Notes under the pieces: generated by a model
What the model was told of the DNA's origin: nothing
The model's input: only the letters and a program-made list of their open reading frames with translations
Database searches by the model: none
NCBI RefSeq assembly: GCF_000717595.1
Contig: NZ_JNZO01000015.1
Location: 78,253 to 142,252 of the forward strand
Reading direction: 5' to 3'
Length of the DNA: 64,000 nucleotides
Source of the DNA: Streptomyces flavochromogenes
GTDB taxonomy: Bacteria > Actinomycetota > Actinomycetes > Streptomycetales > Streptomycetaceae
In this document: positions 45,530 through 55,211 of the stretch, piece after piece
Layout: each line of letters begins with the position of its first letter
Position numbering within the stretch: the stretch's first letter is position 1
Translations under genes and position numbers: made by a program

Positions 45530-47979
45530 CCGCTTCGACCGATCCGGAGAACCGAGCCGAGCCGGAGCAGCAGCGTGCGCCCCGTACCCGCTCCATGGCC
45601 TACGGCCGGTCCTTGGCCAGGATGCGTGCGGCGCTGGCGGATCCGGCGCATCCGCTCGGCGTGCGCGCGCTGGCCCGCCGCCCGGTGGACGAGCCGGCGA
45701 TCGCTCTCCTCGACAGCTGGGCCATCGTCACGGACATCGTGTCCTTCTACACGGAACGCCTGACGCAGGAGGGGTTCCTGGGCACGGCGACCGAGCTGGA
45801 GTCGGTGCGGGAACTGGTGCGGACCCTTGGATACGAGCTGCGACCTGGCATCGCGGCCCAGGCCGACCTTGCCTTCTCCGTCGAGGACACGGTGGCGTCG
45901 CCGGAGACGGTCACCGTTCCACGTGGCACGCCGGTGCAGAGCATCCCGGGCCAGGACCAGACCCCTCAGGTCTTCGAGACCGAGACGGATCTGGAGGCCA
46001 GGGCCGCGTGGAACGCGATCCCGGCCGTCGCCACGAGTACACAGCGGCTGGATGCGGACGTGAACGGGATCTGGCTCACCGGCGTGGACTCCGGAATCCG
46101 CCCGGGCGACTCGCTCATCGTCGTCGACGGAGGGCTCGCTACGGGCGCGGCGTGGGCGTTCCTCGTCGTGACCGGCGTCGCGGTGGAACCCGACGGGCGT
46201 ACGGGATGGACGCTCTTGACGGTGCGACGCCCGGGGGGAACCGACGACCCCGACCACGGGCCGATCGTCAGCAAGGGCGCACATGTGTACGGTTTCGCCG
46301 AGCGCGCCAACATGTTCGGCTGGAACGCTCAGGCCACACCGTCGTCCGCGTCCTCCGTGACGACCGCTCCGCGGGAGCCCGGGGGGAGGCCCCAGGAAGC
46401 CACCCCACAACGTTCCTTGGAACTCGACGGCGACCACCCGCGCCTGCTCCCCGACTCCTGGCTGGTCATGGAGTCGGACGACGAACGCCGGCTGTACCGT
46501 GCCCTGGCGGTCACCCCGTCCGGCAACACGCACAGCGGCTTCAGCGCTCGGACCACCAAGGTGAGCACGGACCGGACACTCCCGGGGGATTTCGTCCCAC
46601 CCAGCACTCTGGTGCACTGCCAGTCCGTGCAGTTGCCCGCGGAACGCCGCCCGCGCTCGGCTCCCGTGGCCGGCCGCAAGCTGGAACTCGCGGTGACCGA
46701 ACCGTTGTTGCCGGTAGGGCGCGTCGTGGTGGTCCAAGGCACGGATGTGCGCAGCGGCGCTCTCCAGGCCGAGCGAGCCCAGGTCGCAGCCCGCACCGTC
46801 GATGGCGCGGGCACCGTCATGACCGTCACCCTGGACCGGGAACTCGAGCATTCCTACCACCCCGACACCGTCGCCGTCCTGGGCAATGTCGTGACGGCCA
46901 CCCACGGAGAGACCGTGAGCCACGTCCTCGGCAGCGGCGACGGGGCACAGCAGTTCACCGCGGTGTCCATCTGGCGCCAGCCTCTGACGTACGTCAGAGG
47001 CGTCGCGGGGGCCGCCACGAGCACGCTGGCGATCCGGGTGGACGGCGAGCTGTGGCACGAGGTCGCCTCCCTCCACGAGGCCGGACCGAACGACCGGGTC
47101 TTCGTGGTCCGCAACGCGGAGGGCGGCACGGCGACCGCCATCTTCGGGGACGGCGTGCACGGTGCACGGCTGCCGACCGGTACCGAGAACGTCACGGCGA
47201 CCTACCGGGTGGGGAACGGAGCCGACGGGGCGGTCTCGGCAGGTCGACTCACCCTGCTTCCACGCCGCCCGCTGGGCATCTCGGCAGTGGCCAACCCGGT
47301 GGCCTCGCACGACTGGGCATCCGCGGAGAACCTGGCTGACGCACGTTCCGGTGCTCCCCGCCGCACCCGCACCCTCGATCGAGTCGTGTCGGTGAACGAC
47401 TACGAGGACTTCGCACGAGGGTTCGCCGGCGTCGGTGCCGCACAGGCGGACACGGTGTGGGACGGCAGCCGGCGGACCATCGTCCTCTCCCTGGTCGGCA
47501 GCGAGGGCCGACGTGCCGGAGACGGGTTGCTGGCCGACCTCGGCGCTGCGATCGCGAGCGCCCGCCCTCCCGGCGGCTCCTTCCGTGTGATGCGTGCCGC
47601 CGTCCTCTGGTTCGGTGTCCGTATCGAGGTACTGCACGACCCCGCCTACGAGTGGACGACAGTGAGAGAGGCCGTCGCCACGGCCCTCGATCTCCGTTTC
47701 GCACCGGCTCGCCAGGCCTTCGGCGCACCCGTGACGACTTCCGCCGTGCTGATGGTCGTGAAGGCCGTCGCCGGCGTCGCCGCCTGCAGCATGCCACGGC
47801 TCGTACGGCTGCCGGCTCCGCCTGCCTCCTCCGAGGCGAGCCCGTACCTTCCTCCTGACACACAGGCCGAGCAGGTTCTCGCGTCCTCGCCCGCGCACTG
47901 GGAGGCGGGCGAGGTACGGCCCGCACAGTTCCCGGCTCTGGCCGCCGGTGCGGTGGAGATCGCGGTGATGGCTCCGTGA
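45526..47979 (+). CDS. Baseplate J/gp6-like wedge protein 2
   Basis: An 817-residue second baseplate-J-type protein. Conserved blocks: AIALLDSWAIVTDIVSFYTERLTQEGFLGTATELESVRELVRTLGYELRPG, FRVMRAAVLWFGVRIEVLHD, ATAIFGDGVHGARLPTGTENVTATYRVGNGADG, and RVVSVNDYEDFARGFAGVGAAQADTVWDG. It shares the fold but little sequence with the previous one; eCIS commonly carry two such heteromeric wedge proteins. ATG 45526 overlaps the previous stop and GTG 47976 of the next gene overlaps its own stop. Confidence 0.92.
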   Translation: MTASTDPENRAEPEQQRAPRTRSMAYGRSLARMRAALADPAHPLGVRALARRPVDEPAIALLDSWAIVTDIVSFYTERLTQEGFLGTATELESVRELVRTLGYELRPGIAAQADLAFSVEDTVASPETVTVPRGTPVQSIPGQDQTPQVFETETDLEARAAWNAIPAVATSTQRLDADVNGIWLTGVDSGIRPGDSLIVVDGGLATGAAWAFLVVTGVAVEPDGRTGWTLLTVRRPGGTDDPDHGPIVSKGAHVYGFAERANMFGWNAQATPSSASSVTTAPREPGGRPQEATPQRSLELDGDHPRLLPDSWLVMESDDERRLYRALAVTPSGNTHSGFSARTTKVSTDRTLPGDFVPPSTLVHCQSVQLPAERRPRSAPVAGRKLELAVTEPLLPVGRVVVVQGTDVRSGALQAERAQVAARTVDGAGTVMTVTLDRELEHSYHPDTVAVLGNVVTATHGETVSHVLGSGDGAQQFTAVSIWRQPLTYVRGVAGAATSTLAIRVDGELWHEVASLHEAGPNDRVFVVRNAEGGTATAIFGDGVHGARLPTGTENVTATYRVGNGADGAVSAGRLTLLPRRPLGISAVANPVASHDWASAENLADARSGAPRRTRTLDRVVSVNDYEDFARGFAGVGAAQADTVWDGSRRTIVLSLVGSEGRRAGDGLLADLGAAIASARPPGGSFRVMRAAVLWFGVRIEVLHDPAYEWTTVREAVATALDLRFAPARQAFGAPVTTSAVLMVVKAVAGVAACSMPRLVRLPAPPASSEASPYLPPDTQAEQVLASSPAHWEAGEVRPAQFPALAAGAVEIAVMAP

Positions 47980-50174
47980 GCATGGCGAAGACACCGCACG
48001 GTGGCGATCCGGACCGCCTGTTGTCACTGCTGCCCGCCCACCTGCGCACGCGTGACGAGCAATCAGGAGGAGCGCTCCGGGCGTTGCTCTCCGCCGTCGC
48101 GGGCGAGCTGGAACTGCTGGAACAGAACCTGGTCGACCTGTACGACGGATGGTTCGTGGAGACCTGCGACGAAGAACTCCTCCCCTATGTCGGCGACCTG
48201 ATCGGCATGGCGGAAGCTCTCCCCCACCTCGGCGAGGGGACCAGTTGGCGACCCCTGGTCGCGAACACGATCTCGTACCGGCGCCGCAAGGGGACGGTCG
48301 CCGTGCTGGAGCAAGTGGCGAGAGAGGTCACCGGCTGGCAGGCGCGCGCCGTCGAGTACTTCCGGCTGCTGGCCACCACGGCTCACGTCAACCATCCCCG
48401 CTGCGACAGGCCCGCCGCGGCCTCACTCCGGCAGTCGGACCGTCTCGACCGGACCGGGGGCGGATACGACCTGCGGACCGACCGCGCGAACCCGCCGCCC
48501 GAGGTACACGACCTGACCCATGGCGCCTTCGAGCCGCTGGCACGCAGCGTGGACGTGCGGCGCATCGGTACGGGCCGTGGCCGGTACGGCATCACCCACG
48601 TGGGGATCTTTCTCTTCCCCCTGCACAGCTGTCCGGTGGGAACCGCCGATGCCGTCGACCGCTGGCCGCAGGCCCGCGGCACCGACGGGGGCTGGACCTT
48701 CGACCCGCTCGGCAGACCGACCCCCCTGTTCTCCGCCACGCCGCACGAAAGGGGTGCCCAGGAACGCCTCGCTTCCGAGGACGAGCTGCCCGTTCCCCTT
48801 CGCCCGCGCAGACTGCGGGCACTGCTGGAGGAGGCTCGCCGCGGAGCGCTGGACCCACGCCATCTGCCCCTCGGCGTCCGGATCGGCCGTGACGGCGTTC
48901 CGCTGCCACCCGAGCGACTGCGCGTGTCCGGCCTGGAAGGCCTTGAGCCCGGAAGGGGTGACCAGGTGTGCGTGGACGCGGCGACGGGCCGACTGGCGGT
49001 CTACCGTGACGGAGAACCGCTGGAGTCGGCCGAGGTCTTCGTCCGGTACCACTACGGCCGGCTGGGCGAGATGGGGGCCGGCTCCTACGACCGCTCCGAG
49101 GGACTGCACCGTGCGCTGGCAGCCGACGGATACGGCAACGAAGGCATCGTCCGACGCATCGATGTCCGCTCGAACCCCGGTTCCCCGCCGCCTGCCGACT
49201 CCTCCTCGCTCGCGGAGGCCCTCGCCACCGTCGAGGGAACCCGGCCGCCCGACGATTCCCGGCCGGAACACACCCTGGTCGTCGCGATCGGCGACAGCGC
49301 ATCCCACGGAGGCGACCTGTCGGTGGCCATCCCGAAGGACACGCGCCTCGTGCTGGTCGCAGCCTCCGCACCGCACCGCGTGCCCGCCTCGGATTCCGCA
49401 GGACTCAGCATCGGCACAGCCTGCGTCACCGATGGTCTGCGGCCCCATCTGCACGGCTCGCTCACCGTCACGGGCGGCCCTGGCAGCAGCCTCGTGCTCG
49501 ACGGAATCACGATCGAGGGCGACGTGACCGTGTCGGCGGGGAACCTCGCGCGGTTGACCGTCTCCCACTGCACGGTGGCCGGCAGGGTGACCGTCTCTCG
49601 GGACGCCCCGCACGCGCCGGCCGGGACCGACAGCGCCCTCCGGGTCAGCCTGTTCCGCAGTGTGGTGAAAGCTGTCGCACTCCCCCGCAGCGCCCCCACT
49701 CTCATGATCAGCGACTCCATCGTCGACGCGGTCTCCGTCGGGCCGGCCGTCTCGGCGCCGGGCGCACACCTGTCGATCAGCGGAAGCACGGTGCGCGGCG
49801 ACATCCAGGTCCGCAGCATCGACGCCGACAGCGCGCTGCTCGACGGCCTGCTCCTGGCTGAGAACCGGCAGGCAGGCTGTCTGCGCTACAGCTACCTCCG
49901 TCCCGGCTCCCGAGCGCCCCGGCGCTTCCGCTGCGTACCGGCGAACGCTGCCGACTCGGACCTCGCCCCGGTGTACGCCTCGGAGGAGCCGGGTTCACCG
50001 CTCTACCTCTCCCTGGCGCACTCCTGTCCCGCCGCGATCGGCGAGGGCGGAGAGGACGGTACGGAGATGGGCGCGCACCACCACCTTCACAGGCCTCAGC
50101 GCCGGGACGCCCTCCGTCGGCATCTCGCGCCCTATGTACCGGCTGAACTGGAATTCAGAATCATCGGGAGCTGA
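47976..50174 (+). CDS. gpI/Afp12-like baseplate protein with beta-helix region
   Basis: A 732-residue protein. Residues about 12-125 match phage tail protein I (LLSLLPAHLRTRDEQSGGALRALLSAVAGELELLEQNLVDLYDGWFVETCDEELLPYVGDLIG, then SYRRRKGTVAVLEQVAREVTGWQARAVEYF). The centre is a variable region. The C-terminal half (about 430-640) has a repeating short-strand pattern (HLHGSLTVTGGPGSSLVLDGITIEGDVTVSAGNLARLTVSHCTVAGRVTV) typical of a parallel beta-helix, which may carry fibre-like or receptor-related function. GTG 47976 overlaps the previous stop. Confidence 0.85.
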   Translation: MSMAKTPHGGDPDRLLSLLPAHLRTRDEQSGGALRALLSAVAGELELLEQNLVDLYDGWFVETCDEELLPYVGDLIGMAEALPHLGEGTSWRPLVANTISYRRRKGTVAVLEQVAREVTGWQARAVEYFRLLATTAHVNHPRCDRPAAASLRQSDRLDRTGGGYDLRTDRANPPPEVHDLTHGAFEPLARSVDVRRIGTGRGRYGITHVGIFLFPLHSCPVGTADAVDRWPQARGTDGGWTFDPLGRPTPLFSATPHERGAQERLASEDELPVPLRPRRLRALLEEARRGALDPRHLPLGVRIGRDGVPLPPERLRVSGLEGLEPGRGDQVCVDAATGRLAVYRDGEPLESAEVFVRYHYGRLGEMGAGSYDRSEGLHRALAADGYGNEGIVRRIDVRSNPGSPPPADSSSLAEALATVEGTRPPDDSRPEHTLVVAIGDSASHGGDLSVAIPKDTRLVLVAASAPHRVPASDSAGLSIGTACVTDGLRPHLHGSLTVTGGPGSSLVLDGITIEGDVTVSAGNLARLTVSHCTVAGRVTVSRDAPHAPAGTDSALRVSLFRSVVKAVALPRSAPTLMISDSIVDAVSVGPAVSAPGAHLSISGSTVRGDIQVRSIDADSALLDGLLLAENRQAGCLRYSYLRPGSRAPRRFRCVPANAADSDLAPVYASEEPGSPLYLSLAHSCPAAIGEGGEDGTEMGAHHHLHRPQRRDALRRHLAPYVPAELEFRIIGS

Positions 50175-50179
50175 GAAGC

Positions 50180-53100
50180 ATGCAAGGCGACTTCAGCCGC
50201 TGGACCTTCGCACCTCAGGAGGCGTACCGCTCGGTCCTCCTCCAACAGGGGCGGGTCCTGCTGGATGCCGACTGGAACGAGCACGCCGCCATCACCGCCC
50301 ATCACGACGAGGTCCGCACCACGGACCTCGTCGGACCGAGCGGCGGCCCCCTCTCGGGGGCCGGCTTCGCCATCGTCGACGCCGAAGGGGAACGACCGCG
50401 GGCGACGCTCTGGGAGGACCTGCGGATCACGCAGGGCCGCTACTACGTCGAAGGCATGGTCGTCGAGGCCCCCTCCGCTCCGAAGCCGGGCGGAAGCGAC
50501 GAGGCGGCACCCTTCGTCGGGTGGCCTCTGGATCACCAGCCCCACGTGCGGGCGATCGCCGACGACGTGCCCTTCCCCGACCCGGGGGAGAACGGCCGCT
50601 ATGTGGCCCTGCTCGACGTGTGGACCCATCTGGTCACCGCGGACGAGCAGCCCGCCCTGCTGGAACCCGCCCTGGGCGGTCCCGACACCACCAATCGTGC
50701 GCAGACGGTGTGGCAGGTACGCCTCCAGGAGCTGCCCGAGGGAACCGCCCACGAAGCCCTGCACGAGCACGGCCATTTCAGGGCAACCCCCCGGACGATG
50801 GCGGCAGCACTGCGGCAGGCGCCCAGAGACCTCGACCCGTGCCAGGTCAACCCCGCCTCCGGCGGCTATCTCGGACTGGAGAACCAGCTCTACCGGGTGC
50901 AGATCCACGAGTCGGGGGCGACCCCCACGTTCCTCTGGTCGCGGGAGAACGGCAGTGTCGTCGCCGCACTCACCGCCATTGCCGACGGCGCGGACTCCGA
51001 CGCGGACGACATGACCGTTCTGACCCTGGACAGGGAGGGCCGCGACGAGGAACTGTCCATCAGGAAGGACAACATCGTCGAAGTCACGAGCGTCGACCTC
51101 CAGATGCGCCGCCAACCCGGGTTCCTGGCCACCGCGGGCGCGCCCCAGGGGCTCCTGCTCCCCGTACGCTGGACCGGTCCGGCCCCCGCGTCCCTCGCCG
51201 CACTCGGCCGAACACCCCTGGTCCGCCGCTGGGAGGGGATTCTGCCGGTGGGCGAACAGCTCCAGGACCTCGAAGACGGCATCCAGGTGCGCTTCCCCGG
51301 CGGCGGGACGCTCAGCAGCGGCGATCACTGGCTGATCCCGGCTCGCACCACCCGCCAGGTGTACGGGCAGAGCACGCGCGCCGGAAGCATCGACTGGCCG
51401 GAGGGAGACGGGCAGGGCGCGCCCAGGATTCCCCACGGCCCGCTGCCCCGCACCACGCCTCTGGCCGTCCTCACCAGGGAGGACACCGGGTGGAGCCTGG
51501 AATCCGACTGTCGGCGTCTGTTTCCGGCCCTGACGGCGATGACCACGCTGGACCTGGCGGGCGGCGACGGTCAACAGGCGCTCCCGGGAACGCCGCTGCC
51601 CCAGGCCGTACGTGTGATCGCCCGCAACGGCGGACTTCCTCTCTCGGGGCTGGTCCGGTTTTCGACACAGGGCGGACGACTCACCGGCAGCGAAGGCGTC
51701 GACGGAGAGGACGTCGACGAACCGACTGGTTCGGGCGGGGTCGCGGAGGTCACATGGACCCTGGATCCCCACGGCCCGCCGACCCAGATGCTGTGGGCGA
51801 CACTGCTCGACCATCAGGGGGCACCGACCGGTGCGCCCCTCGTGGTGACCGCCGGTCTCAGCACCGCCTCGCAGGTCGCATGGGTACCGCCGTCCGATTG
51901 CGGGGGCCTCCCGCAGCCGCCGACGGTCCAGAACGCCCTCCACAGGCTCGCGACCCGGCGTGAACTGCGGTTGCTCGGAGGGGACGGCCAGCATCTCGGT
52001 CCGCAGGACATTGTTCTGCCCCGGGCTGTGCGGGCCGTGGTGGACAGTGGCTGCGGGCCCGTCGAAGGCGCGGTCGTCGTCGCGACGGGGACCAACGGCG
52101 CTCGGGTGGCCAAGGCCGACGACGGACCACCCCCCGCGACGCTTCCCGCGGACAGCACGGAGACCGATGACGACACGACGGGTGAGAAAGGCACGGTCGC
52201 CTTCTGGTGGCAGCCGGCTCCAGGGGCCGACAGTGACACGCTGCAGCTCCAGCTGAGTGATGGCACGGGGACACCGCTGACCGTCACTGCTCAGAAGATC
52301 TCGGAACGGGCGGACGCCTCCCAGGTTGCCTGGATCCCGCCGTCGCAGTGCGATCTCCAGAACCCGACGGTCAAAGATGCGCTCGACCTGTTGGCGAAAC
52401 GGAGTCAGCTCCGTGTGATCGAGGGAGACGGACAACTCCCCGGGCTGCTGCCCGTGCCACTCCTCAAGCCGGTACGAGCCGTCCTGGAAAACCTCTGCGG
52501 ACCTGTTCCGAATGTCAAGGTGATCGCGACCGCCAGCAGCAGGGCACTGGTGGCAAGGAAGACCGGTTCCACACCGCCGAACCCCTTTCCCGAGGTCCAC
52601 GAGACGGATGCCACGACTGACGGGAACGGAGTGGTGGCGTTCTGGTGGCAGCCTGCGGCGGGGGCGGCCGGTGACACCTTGAAGCTGCGGCTGGCCGACG
52701 AGTCCGGGACCCCGGTGACCGTTACCTCGGCAGCCCGGACAGGCGTGCACATCACAGTACTGAAGCTGAACAATGCTGCCTTCCCCATGGACGGCAACGT
52801 CTCGATCGCCCAGCTGATCGGTGGAATCACCGCCGTACTGGATGGCGACATCGACACGCGCAGCATCAACGGCAACGTGTGCCGTGTCCTGTTGGACCTG
52901 CCATGGGCACTCGGCAACGAATCGCCGTGGTCGGAAGACAACGCGTTCGCGCAGGCGGGTTACACGACAATCGCGCTCCCGACTGCCCCCTTGGATGCCG
53001 ACGCACTCGCGAACAAGAGAGCTGTCACCTGGAAGCCGGACGCCACAACCCGAGGCTGGCTCGAAAAAGTGAAGATCAAGTTGCAGCAACTGGGAGAAGC

Positions 53101-53293
53101 ATCAGCGCTGAAGAGGCAGATCATCGGACGCTTCGTCATCGAAGGCTCCCCGATCGTGGCTGCCGACGGCACCTGCCTCAACTGCCACGCTCCCTATGAA
53201 ATGGTCAACGACAAGCCCCGAATGCACCTGCCCACCGACGACGCAGTCATCGGCGGGCAGTTCGTCAGGTGGTTCGAGCTCCGCGCCCAGTAG
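50180..53293 (+). CDS. Large fibre-like eCIS protein, DUF6519-type with Ig-like repeats
   Basis: A 1,037-residue protein. The N-terminal part (about 1-430; MQGDFSRWTFAPQEAYRSVLLQQGRVLLDADWNEHAAITAHH) matches the DUF6519 type seen at the end of Streptomyces eCIS baseplate operons. Three tandem beta-sandwich units (about 455-560, 605-715, 750-855) share LRLL/LRVI-x-GDGQ starts, a PVRAVxxN strand and a GTVAFWWQPA end, as in Ig-like tail-fibre domains. The C-terminus ends with CLNCHAPYE and YRWFEL. It probably forms an outer decoration or fibre. Its end is 22 bp from the convergent ATPase gene. Confidence 0.8.
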   Translation: MQGDFSRWTFAPQEAYRSVLLQQGRVLLDADWNEHAAITAHHDEVRTTDLVGPSGGPLSGAGFAIVDAEGERPRATLWEDLRITQGRYYVEGMVVEAPSAPKPGGSDEAAPFVGWPLDHQPHVRAIADDVPFPDPGENGRYVALLDVWTHLVTADEQPALLEPALGGPDTTNRAQTVWQVRLQELPEGTAHEALHEHGHFRATPRTMAAALRQAPRDLDPCQVNPASGGYLGLENQLYRVQIHESGATPTFLWSRENGSVVAALTAIADGADSDADDMTVLTLDREGRDEELSIRKDNIVEVTSVDLQMRRQPGFLATAGAPQGLLLPVRWTGPAPASLAALGRTPLVRRWEGILPVGEQLQDLEDGIQVRFPGGGTLSSGDHWLIPARTTRQVYGQSTRAGSIDWPEGDGQGAPRIPHGPLPRTTPLAVLTREDTGWSLESDCRRLFPALTAMTTLDLAGGDGQQALPGTPLPQAVRVIARNGGLPLSGLVRFSTQGGRLTGSEGVDGEDVDEPTGSGGVAEVTWTLDPHGPPTQMLWATLLDHQGAPTGAPLVVTAGLSTASQVAWVPPSDCGGLPQPPTVQNALHRLATRRELRLLGGDGQHLGPQDIVLPRAVRAVVDSGCGPVEGAVVVATGTNGARVAKADDGPPPATLPADSTETDDDTTGEKGTVAFWWQPAPGADSDTLQLQLSDGTGTPLTVTAQKISERADASQVAWIPPSQCDLQNPTVKDALDLLAKRSQLRVIEGDGQLPGLLPVPLLKPVRAVLENLCGPVPNVKVIATASSRALVARKTGSTPPNPFPEVHETDATTDGNGVVAFWWQPAAGAAGDTLKLRLADESGTPVTVTSAARTGVHITVLKLNNAAFPMDGNVSIAQLIGGITAVLDGDIDTRSINGNVCRVLLDLPWALGNESPWSEDNAFAQAGYTTIALPTAPLDADALANKRAVTWKPDATTRGWLEKVKIKLQQLGEASALKRQIIGRFVIEGSPIVAADGTCLNCHAPYEMVNDKPRMHLPTDDAVIGGQFVRWFELRAQ

Positions 53294-53315
53294 GTTGACC
53301 GCCGCACCTCACGCG

Positions 53316-55211
53316 TCACACCGACGCTCCGCCGGCGACTGGGGACCGGCCGGACTTGGCCAGTTCCCATCGCGTGGCCGCCCGCACATGCTCGATCGTG
53401 ACCGGGCTGTCGGCGGCGGCAGCGAGGTACGCGGCCGAGAGTGCCACAGCCGCGATGGCGCCGCCCGTCAGATCCATGGCTGCCAGGCTGGGCAGGTCGA
53501 GGCCGTCGAGCGGGGTGTCCGGGGGAAATGCCTTGCGCCACAATGCTTCTCGCATCGCCGGATCGGGATGCGGGAAGTTCACCACGGTGCGCAGCCGCCG
53601 CGTGAACGCCTGGTCCATGGCAGATCGGGCGTTCGTGGTGAGAATCGCCAGCCCGCGGAACGTCTCCAGGCGCTGCAGCAGGTAGCCGATCTCAAGGTTG
53701 GCGTAGCGGTCGTGGCTGTCGCGGGTCTCGGTGCGCTTGCCGAAAAGGGCGTCGGCCTCGTCGAAGAGAAGCACGGCAGCGCTGTCCTCGGCCGCATCGA
53801 ACACCCTGCTCAGGTTCTTCTCGGTCTCGCCGATGTACTTGTCGACGACCTGGCTCAGGTCGATGTGCACCAGGTCGAGTTCCAGGTCGCCCGCCAAGAC
53901 CTCGGCTGCGAGGGTCTTCCCGGTCCCGCTCGGACCACTGAACAGTGCGGTCGTTCCCAGGCCCCGTGCCGAACGGCCGGCGAAGCCCCAATCGTCCAGG
54001 ACGGTGGTGCGGTGGCGGATCGAGGCAGCCAGAGCCCGCAACTGCGCCGACTGGCCGGGAGGCAGCACCAAGTCTCCCCAAGTGGCTCTGGGGTGGTGGA
54101 CCTTGGCCAGACCGCCGAAGGACGGGCGCGCCCTCTCTCGGCATGCCTGCCACAGAGAGACCCCTGAAGCGACGTCCCGCGCTGCGGCCTCCGCAGCGTC
54201 CAGGGGGAGGTCGAAGATCCCTGCTGTGCCGTCCGCGTCCGCCACGGGTGCACCGGCCCGGTCCAGCGCGGACCGCAACAGCTCGCGGCGGTCGGCCGGT
54301 GCCAGCCGTTCGAGCCTGACGCTGGCCAGACCGTGCCCGAGAGCAGGTGTTCCTTCGTCGGCGAGCAGGGCGATGGGCGCGTCGAAGGCCGTGGCCAGAC
54401 GGGCGATGGCGTCGCAATCCGCGCGGGCGGCGTACTCCAGATCGACGGCCCAGGCACAGGTGCCCAGGACTGTCTCGCGCTCCATCAGGCGCATGGTCCG
54501 CCGGCGCTCGCCGACGCTGTTCGCCAGGTCGGAGGCAGTGACCAGCAACAGCCGCAGTCCCTGGGACCAGGCTGCCGTCGCGGTGACCGTGCGGAGGTTC
54601 GCCCCCTGCGGGCCGGAGACCACCACGGCCTGTCGGCGGCTCAAGGCCTGGGCGATCGCTTCAGCAGCGTGCCGCATCGGTGTGGGCAACTGTGGGTGGG
54701 CCGACACGGGCCGCGACACAGCGGCCAGTTCGGCATCCAGCCGGCCGGCGCCCGCAAGGTGGTGGAGTACGCGTTCATCCACGGCCAAGGGACTGCGGGT
54801 CAGCGACGACGGGTCGAGCAGCCGTACCAAGTCCCAGTGCCGCAGTGGTGCGGAGGGGGTCAGTGCGCTCCAGTGGGGCTCCGGCAGCACGGAGAGGGCA
54901 GCGCTGAAGGACAGGTGGGGCGAACCGCAGGCCGTCAGGAGTTCACCGGCGACCTCTCGGATGAACTCGGGCCCGGCGGCGAGCAGCAGGAGCGACCGCT
55001 CGAAACGGGTCAGTCCGAAGCCGCGCGACACCTGATCGAGGGCACTCTCGCCGGAGAGGCGGAGTCGCGACTCGGACAGGGCTTCCTCCGCCTCACCGCG
55101 GTCGGCCTCGGTGGAGTCAGGACGCAGGAGCATCCGGAGGACACCTAGTTCGGCGACCAGATGGTCGCGGTTGGCCTCTTCCCACCCGGTGGCGGAGCCC
55201 GGCCCGCTCAT
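53316..55211 (-). CDS. AAA+ ATPase (Afp15-like)
   Basis: A 631-residue AAA+ ATPase. Walker A FSGPSGTGKT (about 424-433), Walker B VLLFDEADALFG (about 480-490), sensor 1 ILTTNARSAMD and arginine finger RRLRTVV are all intact. The N-terminal 400 residues contain a degenerate second ATPase-like fold. In eCIS this ATPase acts in assembly or disassembly of the tail. ATG 55211 overlaps the stop of the DUF4255 gene (ATGA), so it is translationally coupled as the last gene of the sheath operon. Confidence 0.92.
   Translation of the reverse strand: MSGPGSATGWEEANRDHLVAELGVLRMLLRPDSTEADRGEAEEALSESRLRLSGESALDQVSRGFGLTRFERSLLLLAAGPEFIREVAGELLTACGSPHLSFSAALSVLPEPHWSALTPSAPLRHWDLVRLLDPSSLTRSPLAVDERVLHHLAGAGRLDAELAAVSRPVSAHPQLPTPMRHAAEAIAQALSRRQAVVVSGPQGANLRTVTATAAWSQGLRLLLVTASDLANSVGERRRTMRLMERETVLGTCAWAVDLEYAARADCDAIARLATAFDAPIALLADEGTPALGHGLASVRLERLAPADRRELLRSALDRAGAPVADADGTAGIFDLPLDAAEAAARDVASGVSLWQACRERARPSFGGLAKVHHPRATWGDLVLPPGQSAQLRALAASIRHRTTVLDDWGFAGRSARGLGTTALFSGPSGTGKTLAAEVLAGDLELDLVHIDLSQVVDKYIGETEKNLSRVFDAAEDSAAVLLFDEADALFGKRTETRDSHDRYANLEIGYLLQRLETFRGLAILTTNARSAMDQAFTRRLRTVVNFPHPDPAMREALWRKAFPPDTPLDGLDLPSLAAMDLTGGAIAAVALSAAYLAAAADSPVTIEHVRAATRWELAKSGRSPVAGGASV

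Noticed and set aside
44956..48027. Long open frame on the minus strand opposite the two wedge genes (over 1,000 codons)
   Set aside because: It lies entirely across two well-supported wedge genes, has no recognisable domain, and its Pro/Arg/Gly composition is that of a GC-rich antisense shadow.
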